Counted from the stretch's first letter, positions 7,084 through 14,038 are shown. The stretch: DNA of 18,710 nucleotides from an uncultured Sphingopyxis sp. (GCA_936933955.1 CAKZIN010000072.1:1-18710), one strand, 5' to 3'. Notes: a model not told the origin generated them from the sequence alone. Numbers and translations are program-made.

Positions 7084-8220
7084 ATGTCTGTTGGGGGATA
7101 TGAGGACATCCGCTTTGCGGATGATCCGGGCTATGACGACGGGTCGCGCGCCCGGACGGGATGGGGCCGGCTTGGGGACCGGATCCGGTTGTTCACCGAT
7201 CGGAGCGAGGGGCGATATCTTCGCGCGCTGCGTGTCGCGACGCTTCTGATCGCCACGCTTCTCCTGCTGATCGCGCTGATCTACCTCGCCCTCGGGCTCT
7301 ACGGGCGCGCGCACGTGCTGTCGGCGAAGCCGGCCGACGTCGAAGTGGCGGGCAGCGACCTCGTCACCCGGCCGACCGACCGCTCCGCGCAGCCGAGCGA
7401 AACCGACGGCACCCGGCCGCGGGCGCAGGGACCCCGGTGGGCGGCGGAGGTGCCGCAGGCGACGCGCACCGCTCTGTTCACAAGCTACAGGCAGCTGTTC
7501 GAGCCCTACAAGCGCGCCGGGGACGGACGCCTCACCGAACAGGCGCTGATGGCGCGATTGTTCCCCGACGCTGCCCTGGATGCGTTCGCGGACGTCGCAA
7601 TGCGGCGTCCGGCCGGCGAGCCCAATGCCGCGCGCGACAGCATCTTCGCCATGTTCGCACGGGCGCTCGATGAGGCCGGGAGAGACGGTCAGACGAAGCG
7701 CGAACTTTCGGCCTATAAGGCCGCTCGGCAGGTGCAGGTCTGCCGGACCGTCACGACCGAACGCCAGCGTCGGGTCCAGCAATGGGACCGGTACAGCATC
7801 GCCTGCCCCTATTGGTACGAGGACAACGGGTGCCTGGTGACGCGATCCATCACCGAGCCCGTGTCGTCGCGCGCTTGCCGGATGCAGTTCCCCTCCGAAC
7901 TCGCCGGCCCCGCCGAAACGATGGAAATGCTGCGCATGCGCTTCCTCACAGAGATGGGCAGCCGTCTCAGTAGCGCCGAGAACGATGCGGAAGCGGTGAA
8001 CCTCGCGCGGGCCCAGATGCGCCAGCGGGGCGCGCAGCAGTTGATGGAGGCCGCCAAATATCTGCTCGCCTTTCTGGCGGTGATGATGCTGTACATATTC
8101 GTCGCGGTCGAGCGGCATCAGCGCTCCATGGTCCGCGCGTTCGAGCAGCTTGCGGGCAATTCGGACAGGCGCGCACAGCCGCACGGCCCTCCCGCGCAAA
8201 CAGCGACGCCGACAAGCTAG
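7084..8220 (+). CDS. Unrecognised bitopic membrane protein with four-cysteine periplasmic domain
   Basis: I do not recognise this 378-residue protein. It has an acidic, Arg-containing N-terminal tail (1-50), a strong transmembrane helix at about 51-73 (LIATLLLLIALIYLALGLY), a large polar domain (about 74-323) and a second transmembrane helix at about 324-343 (YLLAFLAVMMLYIFVAV). A short basic C-terminal tail follows. By the positive-inside rule both ends are cytoplasmic and the middle is periplasmic. Four cysteines cluster at 220, 241, 250 and 265 around WDRYSIACPYWYEDNGC, compatible with two disulfides. The stretch 283-322 is helical and charged, perhaps a coiled coil entering the second helix. 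The ATG at 7084 follows a G-rich run and starts ahead of the first helix. Its stop shares CTAG with the convergent desaturase. Confidence 0.75.
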   Translation: MSVGGYEDIRFADDPGYDDGSRARTGWGRLGDRIRLFTDRSEGRYLRALRVATLLIATLLLLIALIYLALGLYGRAHVLSAKPADVEVAGSDLVTRPTDRSAQPSETDGTRPRAQGPRWAAEVPQATRTALFTSYRQLFEPYKRAGDGRLTEQALMARLFPDAALDAFADVAMRRPAGEPNAARDSIFAMFARALDEAGRDGQTKRELSAYKAARQVQVCRTVTTERQRRVQQWDRYSIACPYWYEDNGCLVTRSITEPVSSRACRMQFPSELAGPAETMEMLRMRFLTEMGSRLSSAENDAEAVNLARAQMRQRGAQQLMEAAKYLLAFLAVMMLYIFVAVERHQRSMVRAFEQLAGNSDRRAQPHGPPAQTATPTS

Positions 8221-9122
8221 GGCGCCGTCACCATCCGCAGCACGCTGGCGTAGCCGGGGGCGATGGTCAGGCGCTCGGCATGTCCGTCCTTGACGAGCGC
8301 GGCGTGGGCGGCGGGGAGGCGGTAGCAGGGCAGGCCCATGAAGAGGTGGTGCTCGGCATGGAAATTGACCCAGTAGGGGGCCACCAGCGCCCGTTCGAGC
8401 CAGTTGGCGCGGGTGGTGCGCGCGTGGCTGAACGGGTCGCCCGGACCGGTGGCGGTGCAGGCGTGCTCGGCGATGTTGCGCACCCGCAGCGCGAGTTGAA
8501 ACGTCGTCGCAAGGCTCACCAGCCACAGCAGGAAGGGCGTCCACCCCCACAGCAGCAAAGATAGCGCGAGCAGTCCGAGCTGAAAGCCGACGAAGCGGAG
8601 GAAGGCGCTGCGCAACGGCCCTTCGCCCCGAACTGCGATGCGCAACTGCGCGCCGCGCTGCTTGAGGAAGGTCCGACCGCTGAGGTCACGCGCAACCTTG
8701 CGCCACAGGCTCGCGCGGCTGGTCGGGAACGGCGCGCTCAGCGACAGGTCGGGGTCTTCGGGCTGCTGGGTGAAGCGATGATGCGCGAGGTGATAGGTGC
8801 GATATGCCTTGAGGTCGCTGCCCACCGCGACCCCGCTCGCCCACTGTCCCAGCCAGTTGTTGAGAGCGCGGTTGGGGTGGAGCAGCCCGTGCGCGGCATC
8901 GTGCATGAGGATCGCGAGGCCCAGCTGCCGCCCCCCGATCAACGCGATCGCGAACGGCCAGCTGAACGGGCCGAGCCAGACGGCCAGCGCTAGAATAAGC
9001 GCAATGCTCCCCCACGCATGCGCCACCAGCCACACCCCCCGCCAGCGCGACACGCGCCGAAGGTCCGCCCACGTCGCGGGGGCGAACACGGCATCAGGGC
9101 GAACGGCGGCGACCGCAGGCAT
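8217..9122 (-). CDS. Membrane fatty-acid desaturase
   Basis: The 301-residue integral membrane protein has the three histidine boxes of di-iron desaturases: HDAAH (74-78), HLAHH (111-115) and HAEHH (255-259), with an extra conserved-looking NIAEHA before the third. Hydrophobic segments flank the boxes (about 33-52, 57-73, 177-195 and 197-213), giving the usual four-helix layout with the boxes on the cytoplasmic face. It should insert a double bond or hydroxyl into an acyl or related lipid substrate; which lipid cannot be told. The ATG at 9122 is chosen; an in-frame ATG at 9212 would add 30 basic, low-complexity residues and cover an inverted repeat. Neither has a clear Shine-Dalgarno. The stop shares the CTAG at 8217-8220 with the convergent upstream neighbour. 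Confidence 0.88.
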   Translation of the reverse strand: MPAVAAVRPDAVFAPATWADLRRVSRWRGVWLVAHAWGSIALILALAVWLGPFSWPFAIALIGGRQLGLAILMHDAAHGLLHPNRALNNWLGQWASGVAVGSDLKAYRTYHLAHHRFTQQPEDPDLSLSAPFPTSRASLWRKVARDLSGRTFLKQRGAQLRIAVRGEGPLRSAFLRFVGFQLGLLALSLLLWGWTPFLLWLVSLATTFQLALRVRNIAEHACTATGPGDPFSHARTTRANWLERALVAPYWVNFHAEHHLFMGLPCYRLPAAHAALVKDGHAERLTIAPGYASVLRMVTAP

Positions 9123-9160
9123 GGCGGGGAGGCTAGCACGTCGCGGGGCGCGAGGAAGGG

Positions 9161-9183
9161 GTTTCGCGTTAGAGCGGCGAAAC
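9161..9183. repeat. Perfect 7-bp inverted repeat between desaturase and feoA
   Basis: GTTTCGC (9161-9167) and GCGAAAC (9177-9183) are exact reverse complements separated by nine bases. It lies 39 bases upstream of the chosen desaturase start and about 97 bases upstream of feoA. It could be an operator for a dimeric regulator or a short hairpin. No regulator family is suggested by the sequence. Confidence 0.45.
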
Positions 9184-9256
9184 GAAGCGCGCAGGGCAGA
9201 TGCGGCGCGCATCGGTCATAGCTCAGCCAAGGCGCTCGACCTTGCCTTCCTGCATC

Positions 9257-9275
9257 GCAACTGATAATCGTTCGC
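9257..9275 (+). promoter_or_regulatory. Fur-like operator overlapping the feoA promoter
   Basis: The 19-base imperfect dyad GCAACTGATAATCGTTCGC is centred on A9266, with six of nine half-site positions symmetric, and contains the GATAAT core of Fur-type boxes. GATAAT at 9263-9268 also resembles a -10 hexamer, with CTTGCC 16 bases upstream (9241-9246) as a weak -35. Because the feoA ATG is at 9280, a regulator bound here would cover both promoter and start. Iron-dependent repression is inferred from the position in front of feoAB. Confidence 0.5.
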
Positions 9276-9279
9276 AACA

Positions 9280-9540
9280 ATGCCGCGTTCCCCCCAGAGT
9301 CTCGATCGCGTGCCCATTGGGCGGGTGGCGCGGGTGACGCATGTCGACTGGGACATGCTGCCAAGTGCAGAGGCGCGGCGGCTGCGCGATTTCGGCCTGT
9401 TCGAAGGCGTCGAGGTCGAACCCCTCCATCGCGGCGCGCTGTTTTTTCGCGATCCGCTGGCGGTGCGTCTAGGGCGGCTGTCGATCATCCTGCGCGGCGC
9501 GCATGCGCGGGCCGTGACCGTCGTGCCCGAACCCGACTGA
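9280..9540 (+). CDS. feoA: Ferrous iron transport protein A
   Basis: This 86-residue cytoplasmic protein is a FeoA-type SH3-like beta-barrel, the small partner of the FeoB ferrous-iron permease. Family features are the opening VPIGRVARVTHVD, the RRLRDFGLFEGVEVEPLHRG segment (matching the FeoA pattern L-x-x-x-G-x-x-x-G), then FRDPLAVRLGRLSIILRGAHA, where the domain's metal-independent core strands lie. No ribosome-binding site precedes the ATG at 9280. Either the mRNA is leaderless or nearly so, or translation begins at the GTG at 9310, just before PIGRV. It lies 13 bp ahead of feoB and is evidently in the same operon, with a Fur-like site directly upstream. No feoC is visible. Confidence 0.88.
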   Translation: MPRSPQSLDRVPIGRVARVTHVDWDMLPSAEARRLRDFGLFEGVEVEPLHRGALFFRDPLAVRLGRLSIILRGAHARAVTVVPEPD

Positions 9541-9553
9541 CGGCGCCGCGTCG

Positions 9554-11407
9554 ATGACCACGCTGCCTCCGCTGATCGCGCTGGCCGGCAATCCCAACGC
9601 CGGTAAAAGCTCGCTGTTCAACGCGCTGACCGGCGCGCGGCAAAAGATCGCCAACTATCCGGGCGTGACGGTGGAGCGGCACGCCGGTCGCACGACGCTG
9701 GGCGACGGGCGGCCGGTGGAGCTGGTCGACCTCCCCGGCGCCTACAGCCTCGACCCCGCGAGCCCCGATGAGGCGGTAACCCGCGCCGTCCTGCTGGGCG
9801 AGCAGGCGGGGGAGCGGCGCCCCGACGCGCTGATCGTGGTGGTCGATGCGGGGCAGCTCGAAAATCACCTCCGCTTCGCGCTCGAACTGATCGGGCTCGG
9901 CCTCCCCACGGTGGTGGCGCTCAACATGGTCGACATGGCCGAGCGCGACGGGCTGGAGCTCGACGTCGCGGCGCTTTCGGCGGAGCTCGGCGTGCCCGTC
10001 ATCCCGACCGTAGCGGTGCGCAAGCGCGGCCTCACCGCGCTCAGCGCGGCGCTTGGCGAGGTGCTGGGAAGGCCACCTGCTTCGCTAGACATCGCTGGCG
10101 ACGATGCCGGCCGCCGCGATCAGGCGCGGGCCATCGCACGCGCGGCGACGCTGGGCGAGAGCTGGCAGCGCAACTGGACGCGCCGGCTCGACAGCGTGCT
10201 GCTGCATCCGCTGCTCGGCTTCGTCATCCTGCTCGCGATCCTGTTCGCGCTGTTCCAGGCGGTGTTCAGCCTCGCCGAAACGCCCATCGCGTGGATCGAG
10301 GGCGTGGTGGCGAGCCTGGCTGACGCCGTTTCCGGCGCGCTCCCGGCCGGGTTCCTGCGCGACCTCCTCGTCGACGGCGTAATCGCGGGGGTCGGCGCGG
10401 TGATCGTCTTTCTGCCGCAGATCATCATCCTGTTCTTCTTCATCCTGCTGCTTGAGGCGACAGGCTACATGGCGCGCGCCGCGTTCCTGATGGACGGGCT
10501 GATGGCGCGAGTCGGCCTGTCCGGGCGCGGTTTCATCCCGCTTCTGTCGAGCTTCGCCTGCGCCGTTCCGGGCATTATGGCGACGCGCGCGATCCCGGAG
10601 CCAAAGGATCGGCTGACGACCATCCTCATCGCGCCGCTGATGACCTGTTCCGCGCGCCTGCCGGTATATGCGGTGATCATCGGCGCCTTCATCCCCGCGC
10701 GCACGCTGGCTGGAGGAATCGGGCTGCAGGGGCTGGTGCTGTTCTGCCTCTACCTCGCCGGAGTGGTGGGGGCGCTGGGGGTGGCCTGGGTGCTGCGGCG
10801 CAGCATCACCAAGGGGTCGGCGGGCGGGTTCCTGATGGAGCTGCCCCGCTACCAGTTGCCGCGCATCACCGACATCGCACTTGCGCTGTGGCAGCGGGCG
10901 TGGCTGTTCCTGAAGCGCGCGGGGACGATCATCTTTGCCTCGACCGTCGCGCTGTGGCTGCTGCTCGCCTACCCCAAGCCGCCGGTGGGCTCGGGCATCC
11001 CCACCACCGAATATTCGATCGGCGGCCGCATCGCGAGCGGGCTCGAGGTGCTGGTGCGCCCGATCGGTTTCAACCACGACATCGCCATCGCGCTGATTCC
11101 CGCCATGGCCGCGCGCGAGGTGGCGGTGTCTGCGCTCGCCACCGCCTACGCCATCGACAGCAAGGATGATGCGACCACCGAACGCGCGCTGGGCAGCCGA
11201 CTGGCGGGCAAATGGAGCCTCGCCACCGCGCTCGCCTTCCTCGCCTGGTTCGTGTTCGCCCCGCAGTGCGTCTCGACCATCGCGGTGGTGCGGCGGGAGA
11301 CCAATGGCTGGAAGTGGCCCGCCTTCATGGTTGGCTACCTGTTTGCGCTCGCTTACATCGCCGCAGGCTTGACATACTGGGTCGCGGTCGCCTTCGGCTT
11401 GGGCTGA
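9554..11407 (+). CDS. feoB: Ferrous iron transport protein B
   Basis: The 617-residue inner-membrane protein imports Fe2+. The N-terminal G domain shows G1 GNPNAGKS (12-19), the switch region YPGVTVE (35-41), G3 DLPG (59-62) and G4 NMVD (124-127). A linker (about 165-215) leads to the membrane domain, with two Gate-type repeats. The first has PQIIILFFFILLLEATGYMARAAF and the conserved SFACAVPGIMATR; the second has GFNHDIAIALIPAMAAREV and FAPQCVSTIAVVRRE. Conserved cysteines in CAVPG and FAPQC are those implicated in iron passage in FeoB. It is shorter than the roughly 770 residues of E. coli FeoB, mainly in the linker and C-terminus, as in many alphaproteobacterial forms. Translation probably depends on coupling to feoA, since no Shine-Dalgarno is evident in the 13-bp gap. 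Confidence 0.95.
   Translation: MTTLPPLIALAGNPNAGKSSLFNALTGARQKIANYPGVTVERHAGRTTLGDGRPVELVDLPGAYSLDPASPDEAVTRAVLLGEQAGERRPDALIVVVDAGQLENHLRFALELIGLGLPTVVALNMVDMAERDGLELDVAALSAELGVPVIPTVAVRKRGLTALSAALGEVLGRPPASLDIAGDDAGRRDQARAIARAATLGESWQRNWTRRLDSVLLHPLLGFVILLAILFALFQAVFSLAETPIAWIEGVVASLADAVSGALPAGFLRDLLVDGVIAGVGAVIVFLPQIIILFFFILLLEATGYMARAAFLMDGLMARVGLSGRGFIPLLSSFACAVPGIMATRAIPEPKDRLTTILIAPLMTCSARLPVYAVIIGAFIPARTLAGGIGLQGLVLFCLYLAGVVGALGVAWVLRRSITKGSAGGFLMELPRYQLPRITDIALALWQRAWLFLKRAGTIIFASTVALWLLLAYPKPPVGSGIPTTEYSIGGRIASGLEVLVRPIGFNHDIAIALIPAMAAREVAVSALATAYAIDSKDDATTERALGSRLAGKWSLATALAFLAWFVFAPQCVSTIAVVRRETNGWKWPAFMVGYLFALAYIAAGLTYWVAVAFGLG
11369..11374 (+). promoter_or_regulatory. Possible -35 element for ssb inside feoB
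   Basis: A perfect TTGACA occurs 53 bases before the ssb start, within the last codons of feoB. The -10 region (around 11392-11397, CTTCGG) is poor. An internal promoter would let ssb escape iron control of feoAB, but the match may be chance. Confidence 0.25.
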
Positions 11408-11427
11408 ACAGGGGAGCGTCACGCGAC

Positions 11428-11958
11428 ATGGCAGGCAGCGTCAACAAGGTCATTCTGGTCGGCAATCTCGGCGCCGATCCTGAGGTGAAGAGCTTTCAGA
11501 ACGGCGGGCGCATCGCCAATCTGCGCATCGCCACCAGCGAAAACTGGAAGGACCGCGCCACCGGCGAGCGCAAGGAGCGCACCGAATGGCACAATGTCGT
11601 CATTCAGTCCGACGGCCTGGTCGGCGTGGTCGAACGCTTCCTCAAGAAGGGCAGCAAAATCTACATCGAAGGCCAACTGCGCACCCGCAAATGGCAGGAC
11701 CGTGACGGCAACGACCGCTACACCACCGAAGTGAGCGTCGGTGGCATGGGCGGCGTGCTGACCATGCTCGACGGTGCAGGCGGCGGCGGCGGCGGCGGGT
11801 CGCGCGGCGGCGGCTATGGCTCGGGTGGCGGCTACGGCGGCGATTCGGATTTCGGCGGCGGCAACGATTACAGCTCGGGCGCATCGCGCAGCGGTGGATC
11901 GGGTGGCGGTTCGGGCGGCGCGCCGTTCGACGACCTCGACGACGAAGTGCCCTTCTAG
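11428..11958 (+). CDS. ssb: Single-stranded DNA-binding protein
   Basis: The 176-residue SSB coats single-stranded DNA during replication, repair and recombination. The OB fold spans about 4-113, with the typical MAGSVNKVILVGNLGADPEV opening, WHNVV (54-58) and KGSKIYIEGQLRTRKW (74-89). A glycine-rich disordered linker (about 116-165) follows. The acidic tip DLDDEVPF (169-176) is the conserved protein-interaction tail that recruits partner enzymes. The ATG has AGGGGAG upstream at a slightly long spacing (11 bases). It lies 20 bp after feoB, an unusual neighbour. Its stop shares the tetranucleotide CTAG (11955-11958) with the stop of the convergent gene, leaving no room for a terminator between them. 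Confidence 0.97.
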   Translation: MAGSVNKVILVGNLGADPEVKSFQNGGRIANLRIATSENWKDRATGERKERTEWHNVVIQSDGLVGVVERFLKKGSKIYIEGQLRTRKWQDRDGNDRYTTEVSVGGMGGVLTMLDGAGGGGGGGSRGGGYGSGGGYGGDSDFGGGNDYSSGASRSGGSGGGSGGAPFDDLDDEVPF

Positions 11959-13814
11959 GCGGCAGGCGTAAGCCCGGCTCGGCGCGCGAGGGTGAGAAGC
12001 GCGTCGGCGACCTGTGCGCTGTGCGTCGCGTGCAGCCAGCGCCCGCCCTCCGCGATCCGCTCGACGGTGACGCCGGGCAGCGTCTTGCGCCAGTAGCGCT
12101 CGGTCGGATCGAAGGCGTAGAGCGGGTCGCGCTCACCCACCAGGATCGTCCAGTTCGACCCGTCGTTGAGCGGCGTCGCGCGCTTGCCTTCGCTCTGCGC
12201 CTGCATATCCGCGAGGAAGCCGCGCATGCCGAGGGCGCATTGCCGCCCGCCCCGCACCAGCGCCGCGAGCTCCGCCGGGTCGTCGAGCACGCCGAGGTCG
12301 ATCGGGCTTTCCGCGACACTCTGCCGCATGAGTTTGGCGATGGCCGCCTCGCTGGTCCGCTGCGACAGCAGCCGCGCCATGCGTTCGGCGAGCCACGGGC
12401 GATCGTAGAACAGCGCGCGCGCGGCGCCCATCATGCCTTTGCGGCGCTGGTCGAGCTCCACCGGCGGGTCGGGGTTGAGCAGCACGCCGCCGACGACGCG
12501 ATCGGGCAGCACGCCGGCAGCGGTCACGGTGGCCCCGGGCACCCCGCGTGACAGCAGCAGCACTGGCCCAAGCTCAAGCGTCGCGCACAACTCGTCAACG
12601 TCGTGGGAGAGCGCGCGATAGGGGCAGGCATCGACCGCGTCGCTGAGCCCGAACCCCGCGCGATCGAAGGCGATCGGCCGCATCCCGCGCGCCTGCAACG
12701 CCGCGATCAGGCGCGGGGAGATCGCGCGTGCGAGCGAGGTTGCGTGAACCAGCAGCACCGGTACGCCCTCGGGCGGCCCGTGATCGGCGACCGCGATCCG
12801 CCCGGAGGTCCAGGCCCTCGCGATCAGCCGCAGCGGCTCTGCTTCCGCGACTCCCGCGCTCAGGACGATGTCGCACGCCGCGGCGAGGCCCGCGAGTGCG
12901 TCGACCTCGGCGACGACGCGGGCCAGATCGACCGCATATTCGACGCCGCAGGCGACGAACACGGCCTTGAGGTCGGACTTGACCGCATGGTCTGAGATAT
13001 TGAGCGAACGCGCGACCTCAGCGCGCATATGCCCGTGCGCGATGCCGCGCGCGATCATCGCCTGCCGGAGCGTCAGCCCGAACAGGTCGCCAAACAGCCG
13101 ATCGATCCCCGACGGCGGCGCAAGCTCGCCCGCGGCGATGCGGAGGACCTCGCGGATCAGCTCGGTCTGCCGCGCCGCGCCGGCGCGGGTCATTGCGCTC
13201 GCGACGAGCTTGCGCGCGGTTTCGTAGCCGATGCCGAGCGCGGCTGCGGCATCGCGCAGGTTGCCCGTTTCCGCGAGGGCAGACACGAGCCGCGTCTCCG
13301 CCGGCGTGAAGCGATGCGCGCGGGCGGCGCGGCCGATCCCCGCGTCCGCCGGGCGAAAAGCGAGCAGCGCGAACTCCGCCTCGCCCCGGTCGAGCGCGCG
13401 GCGCACATCCGCCGTGATGGGCCAGCCCTTCACCGCCGCTGCGCCTCCCGATGCGACGGCGACGGGGCGGCCGCTGTCATCCTTCACGAGCAGCGCGAGA
13501 TGTGCGCTGGTTCGCGACGGCGGGGCGAGCGAGGCGTCGGCGGTCGACCATGTGTCGAGCCAGTCGCTGAAGCTCGCATCGGCGATGACGATGTGACCGT
13601 CGCGGTCGCAGGCGGCGGAGGCGAAGCTGCCGGGAACCAGCTCGGCGATCGGCGCCACGGGGGCCGCCAAGGCCTCGTCGATGGCCTCACCCAGCGCCTC
13701 GGGTTCGTGGATCACGGCATCAAGGAAGCCGTCACTGTCGTCGGCAAAGGCGAGCAAGGAGGTGCCGTCGCGTTGCGCGGTGCGAAAACGGTCGAGGAAG
13801 CGGCTAGCGCGCAT
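11955..13814 (-). CDS. Double LuxR-type HTH regulator fused to an alpha/beta-hydrolase domain
   Basis: The 619-residue protein has a PAS-like stretch at the N-terminus (about 60-125, CDRDGHIVIADASFSDWLD). Two LuxR/GerE-type helix-turn-helix domains follow (about 168-225, starting FTPAETRLVSALAE, and about 246-305, starting LTLRQAMIARGIA), then an alpha/beta-hydrolase domain (about 335-612). The nucleophile-elbow position reads LLSRGVPGA (420-428), where GxSxGG would be expected. The usual serine aligns with Gly424, so catalysis is doubtful, although GERDPLYA (560-567) and HATH (595-598) sit where the acid and histidine are expected. It is probably a ligand-sensing transcription factor, the hydrolase fold acting as sensor. 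Two HTH units in one chain could allow binding as a monomer. The ATG at 13814 is chosen; an in-frame ATG at 13859 would add 15 residues. Confidence 0.82.
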   Translation of the reverse strand: MRASRFLDRFRTAQRDGTSLLAFADDSDGFLDAVIHEPEALGEAIDEALAAPVAPIAELVPGSFASAACDRDGHIVIADASFSDWLDTWSTADASLAPPSRTSAHLALLVKDDSGRPVAVASGGAAAVKGWPITADVRRALDRGEAEFALLAFRPADAGIGRAARAHRFTPAETRLVSALAETGNLRDAAAALGIGYETARKLVASAMTRAGAARQTELIREVLRIAAGELAPPSGIDRLFGDLFGLTLRQAMIARGIAHGHMRAEVARSLNISDHAVKSDLKAVFVACGVEYAVDLARVVAEVDALAGLAAACDIVLSAGVAEAEPLRLIARAWTSGRIAVADHGPPEGVPVLLVHATSLARAISPRLIAALQARGMRPIAFDRAGFGLSDAVDACPYRALSHDVDELCATLELGPVLLLSRGVPGATVTAAGVLPDRVVGGVLLNPDPPVELDQRRKGMMGAARALFYDRPWLAERMARLLSQRTSEAAIAKLMRQSVAESPIDLGVLDDPAELAALVRGGRQCALGMRGFLADMQAQSEGKRATPLNDGSNWTILVGERDPLYAFDPTERYWRKTLPGVTVERIAEGGRWLHATHSAQVADALLTLARRAGLTPAA

Positions 13815-13852
13815 CACCGTTCGACGATGCGGTGCAGGCTGAACGCTCGCTA

Positions 13853-13866
13853 CCCCCAAACGGGGG
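13853..13866. repeat. Short GC hairpin upstream of the HTH-hydrolase gene
   Basis: CCCCC (13853-13857) and GGGGG (13862-13866) form a 5-bp stem around an AAAC loop. It is 39 bases upstream of the gene starting at 13814 on the minus strand, in its leader or promoter region. It might be an operator or leader hairpin, or one end of the structured element further on. Confidence 0.35.
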
Positions 13867-13933
13867 GCGCAAGCGCGACGTCACCGCTCTACCCAGCATC
13901 TCAGGTCGACCGGCTGCCTGGTGGACCCAACAA

Positions 13934-13987
13934 GGTTCGGGACCGCCGACGGTTTGGGGAAGCCCCGGCCGGATTCCGGATCGAACC
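13934..13987 (+). ncRNA. Candidate structured RNA: compact four-way junction
   Basis: A 54-base segment folds with almost no unpaired bases. A closing stem GGTTCGG (13934-13940) pairs with TCGAACC (13981-13987). Inside are three adjacent 4-bp hairpins: ACCG-CCGA-CGGT (13942-13953), GGGG-AAG-CCCC (13956-13966) and CCGG-ATT-CCGG (13969-13979). The seventh closing pair is G-U on the plus strand but C-A on the minus, favouring plus-strand RNA. The loops are too small for a tRNA, and I match it to no known riboswitch, 6S, SRP, tmRNA or RNase P RNA. GC-rich DNA folds easily, so this is only a candidate. Confidence 0.3.
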
Positions 13988-13990
13988 AAA

Positions 13991-14031
13991 GGCGCGTGCC
14001 GTGGACCCGATCCCTCTTCGCGGCACGCGCC
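13991..14031. terminator. Strong hairpin, probable terminator between DUF177 gene and structured gap
   Basis: An 11-bp perfect stem (GGCGCGTGCCG 13991-14001 with CGGCACGCGCC 14021-14031) begins 8 bases beyond the end of the minus-strand DUF177 gene. On the minus strand the stem is followed by TTTGGTT, so it can terminate that operon. Read on the plus strand, four further pairs form (14002-14005 with 14017-14020, two of them G-U), and CCCTTCTCCT follows. It could therefore also end a plus-strand transcript. Confidence 0.55.
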
Positions 14032-14038
14032 CCTTCTC

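Larger units (their letters stand above)
13815..14038. other. 224-bp gene-free stretch with RNA-like structure
   Basis: No credible protein-coding frame fills the gap between the HTH-hydrolase start and the DUF177 stop. It contains the CCCCC/GGGGG hairpin, the four-way-junction candidate and the long hairpin listed separately. It also has an 8-base direct repeat GTGGACCC at 13921-13928 and 14001-14008, and the palindrome GGTCGACC at 13904-13911. I found no convincing promoter hexamer pair on either strand. Confidence 0.5.

Noticed and set aside
7063..8550. 495-codon open frame on the minus strand across the membrane-protein gene and the desaturase end
   Set aside because: It spans the junction of two supported genes in the wrong frame, with low-complexity translation. 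It is a composition artefact.
9123..9212. Longer desaturase starting at 9212
   Set aside because: The added 30 residues are basic and low-complexity, unlike desaturase N-termini, and the region carries a perfect inverted repeat more consistent with regulatory DNA.
10085..11422. 445-codon minus-strand frame opposite feoB
   Set aside because: The translation is rich in Arg, Gln, His and Asp with no fold character, while the plus strand encodes unmistakable FeoB.
13934..13987. tRNA-like cloverleaf
   Set aside because: There are three arms and a 7-bp closing stem, but the loops are 3-4 bases, there is no anticodon loop, no TTC loop motif and no CCA, and the total length is 54. It is not a tRNA.
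13860..14038. Known housekeeping RNAs (6S, SRP, tmRNA, RNase P) in the gap
   Set aside because: I looked for the SRP GGAAG/GCAGCC core, RNase P conserved blocks, a tmRNA tag and acceptor features, and common riboswitch boxes; none is present.
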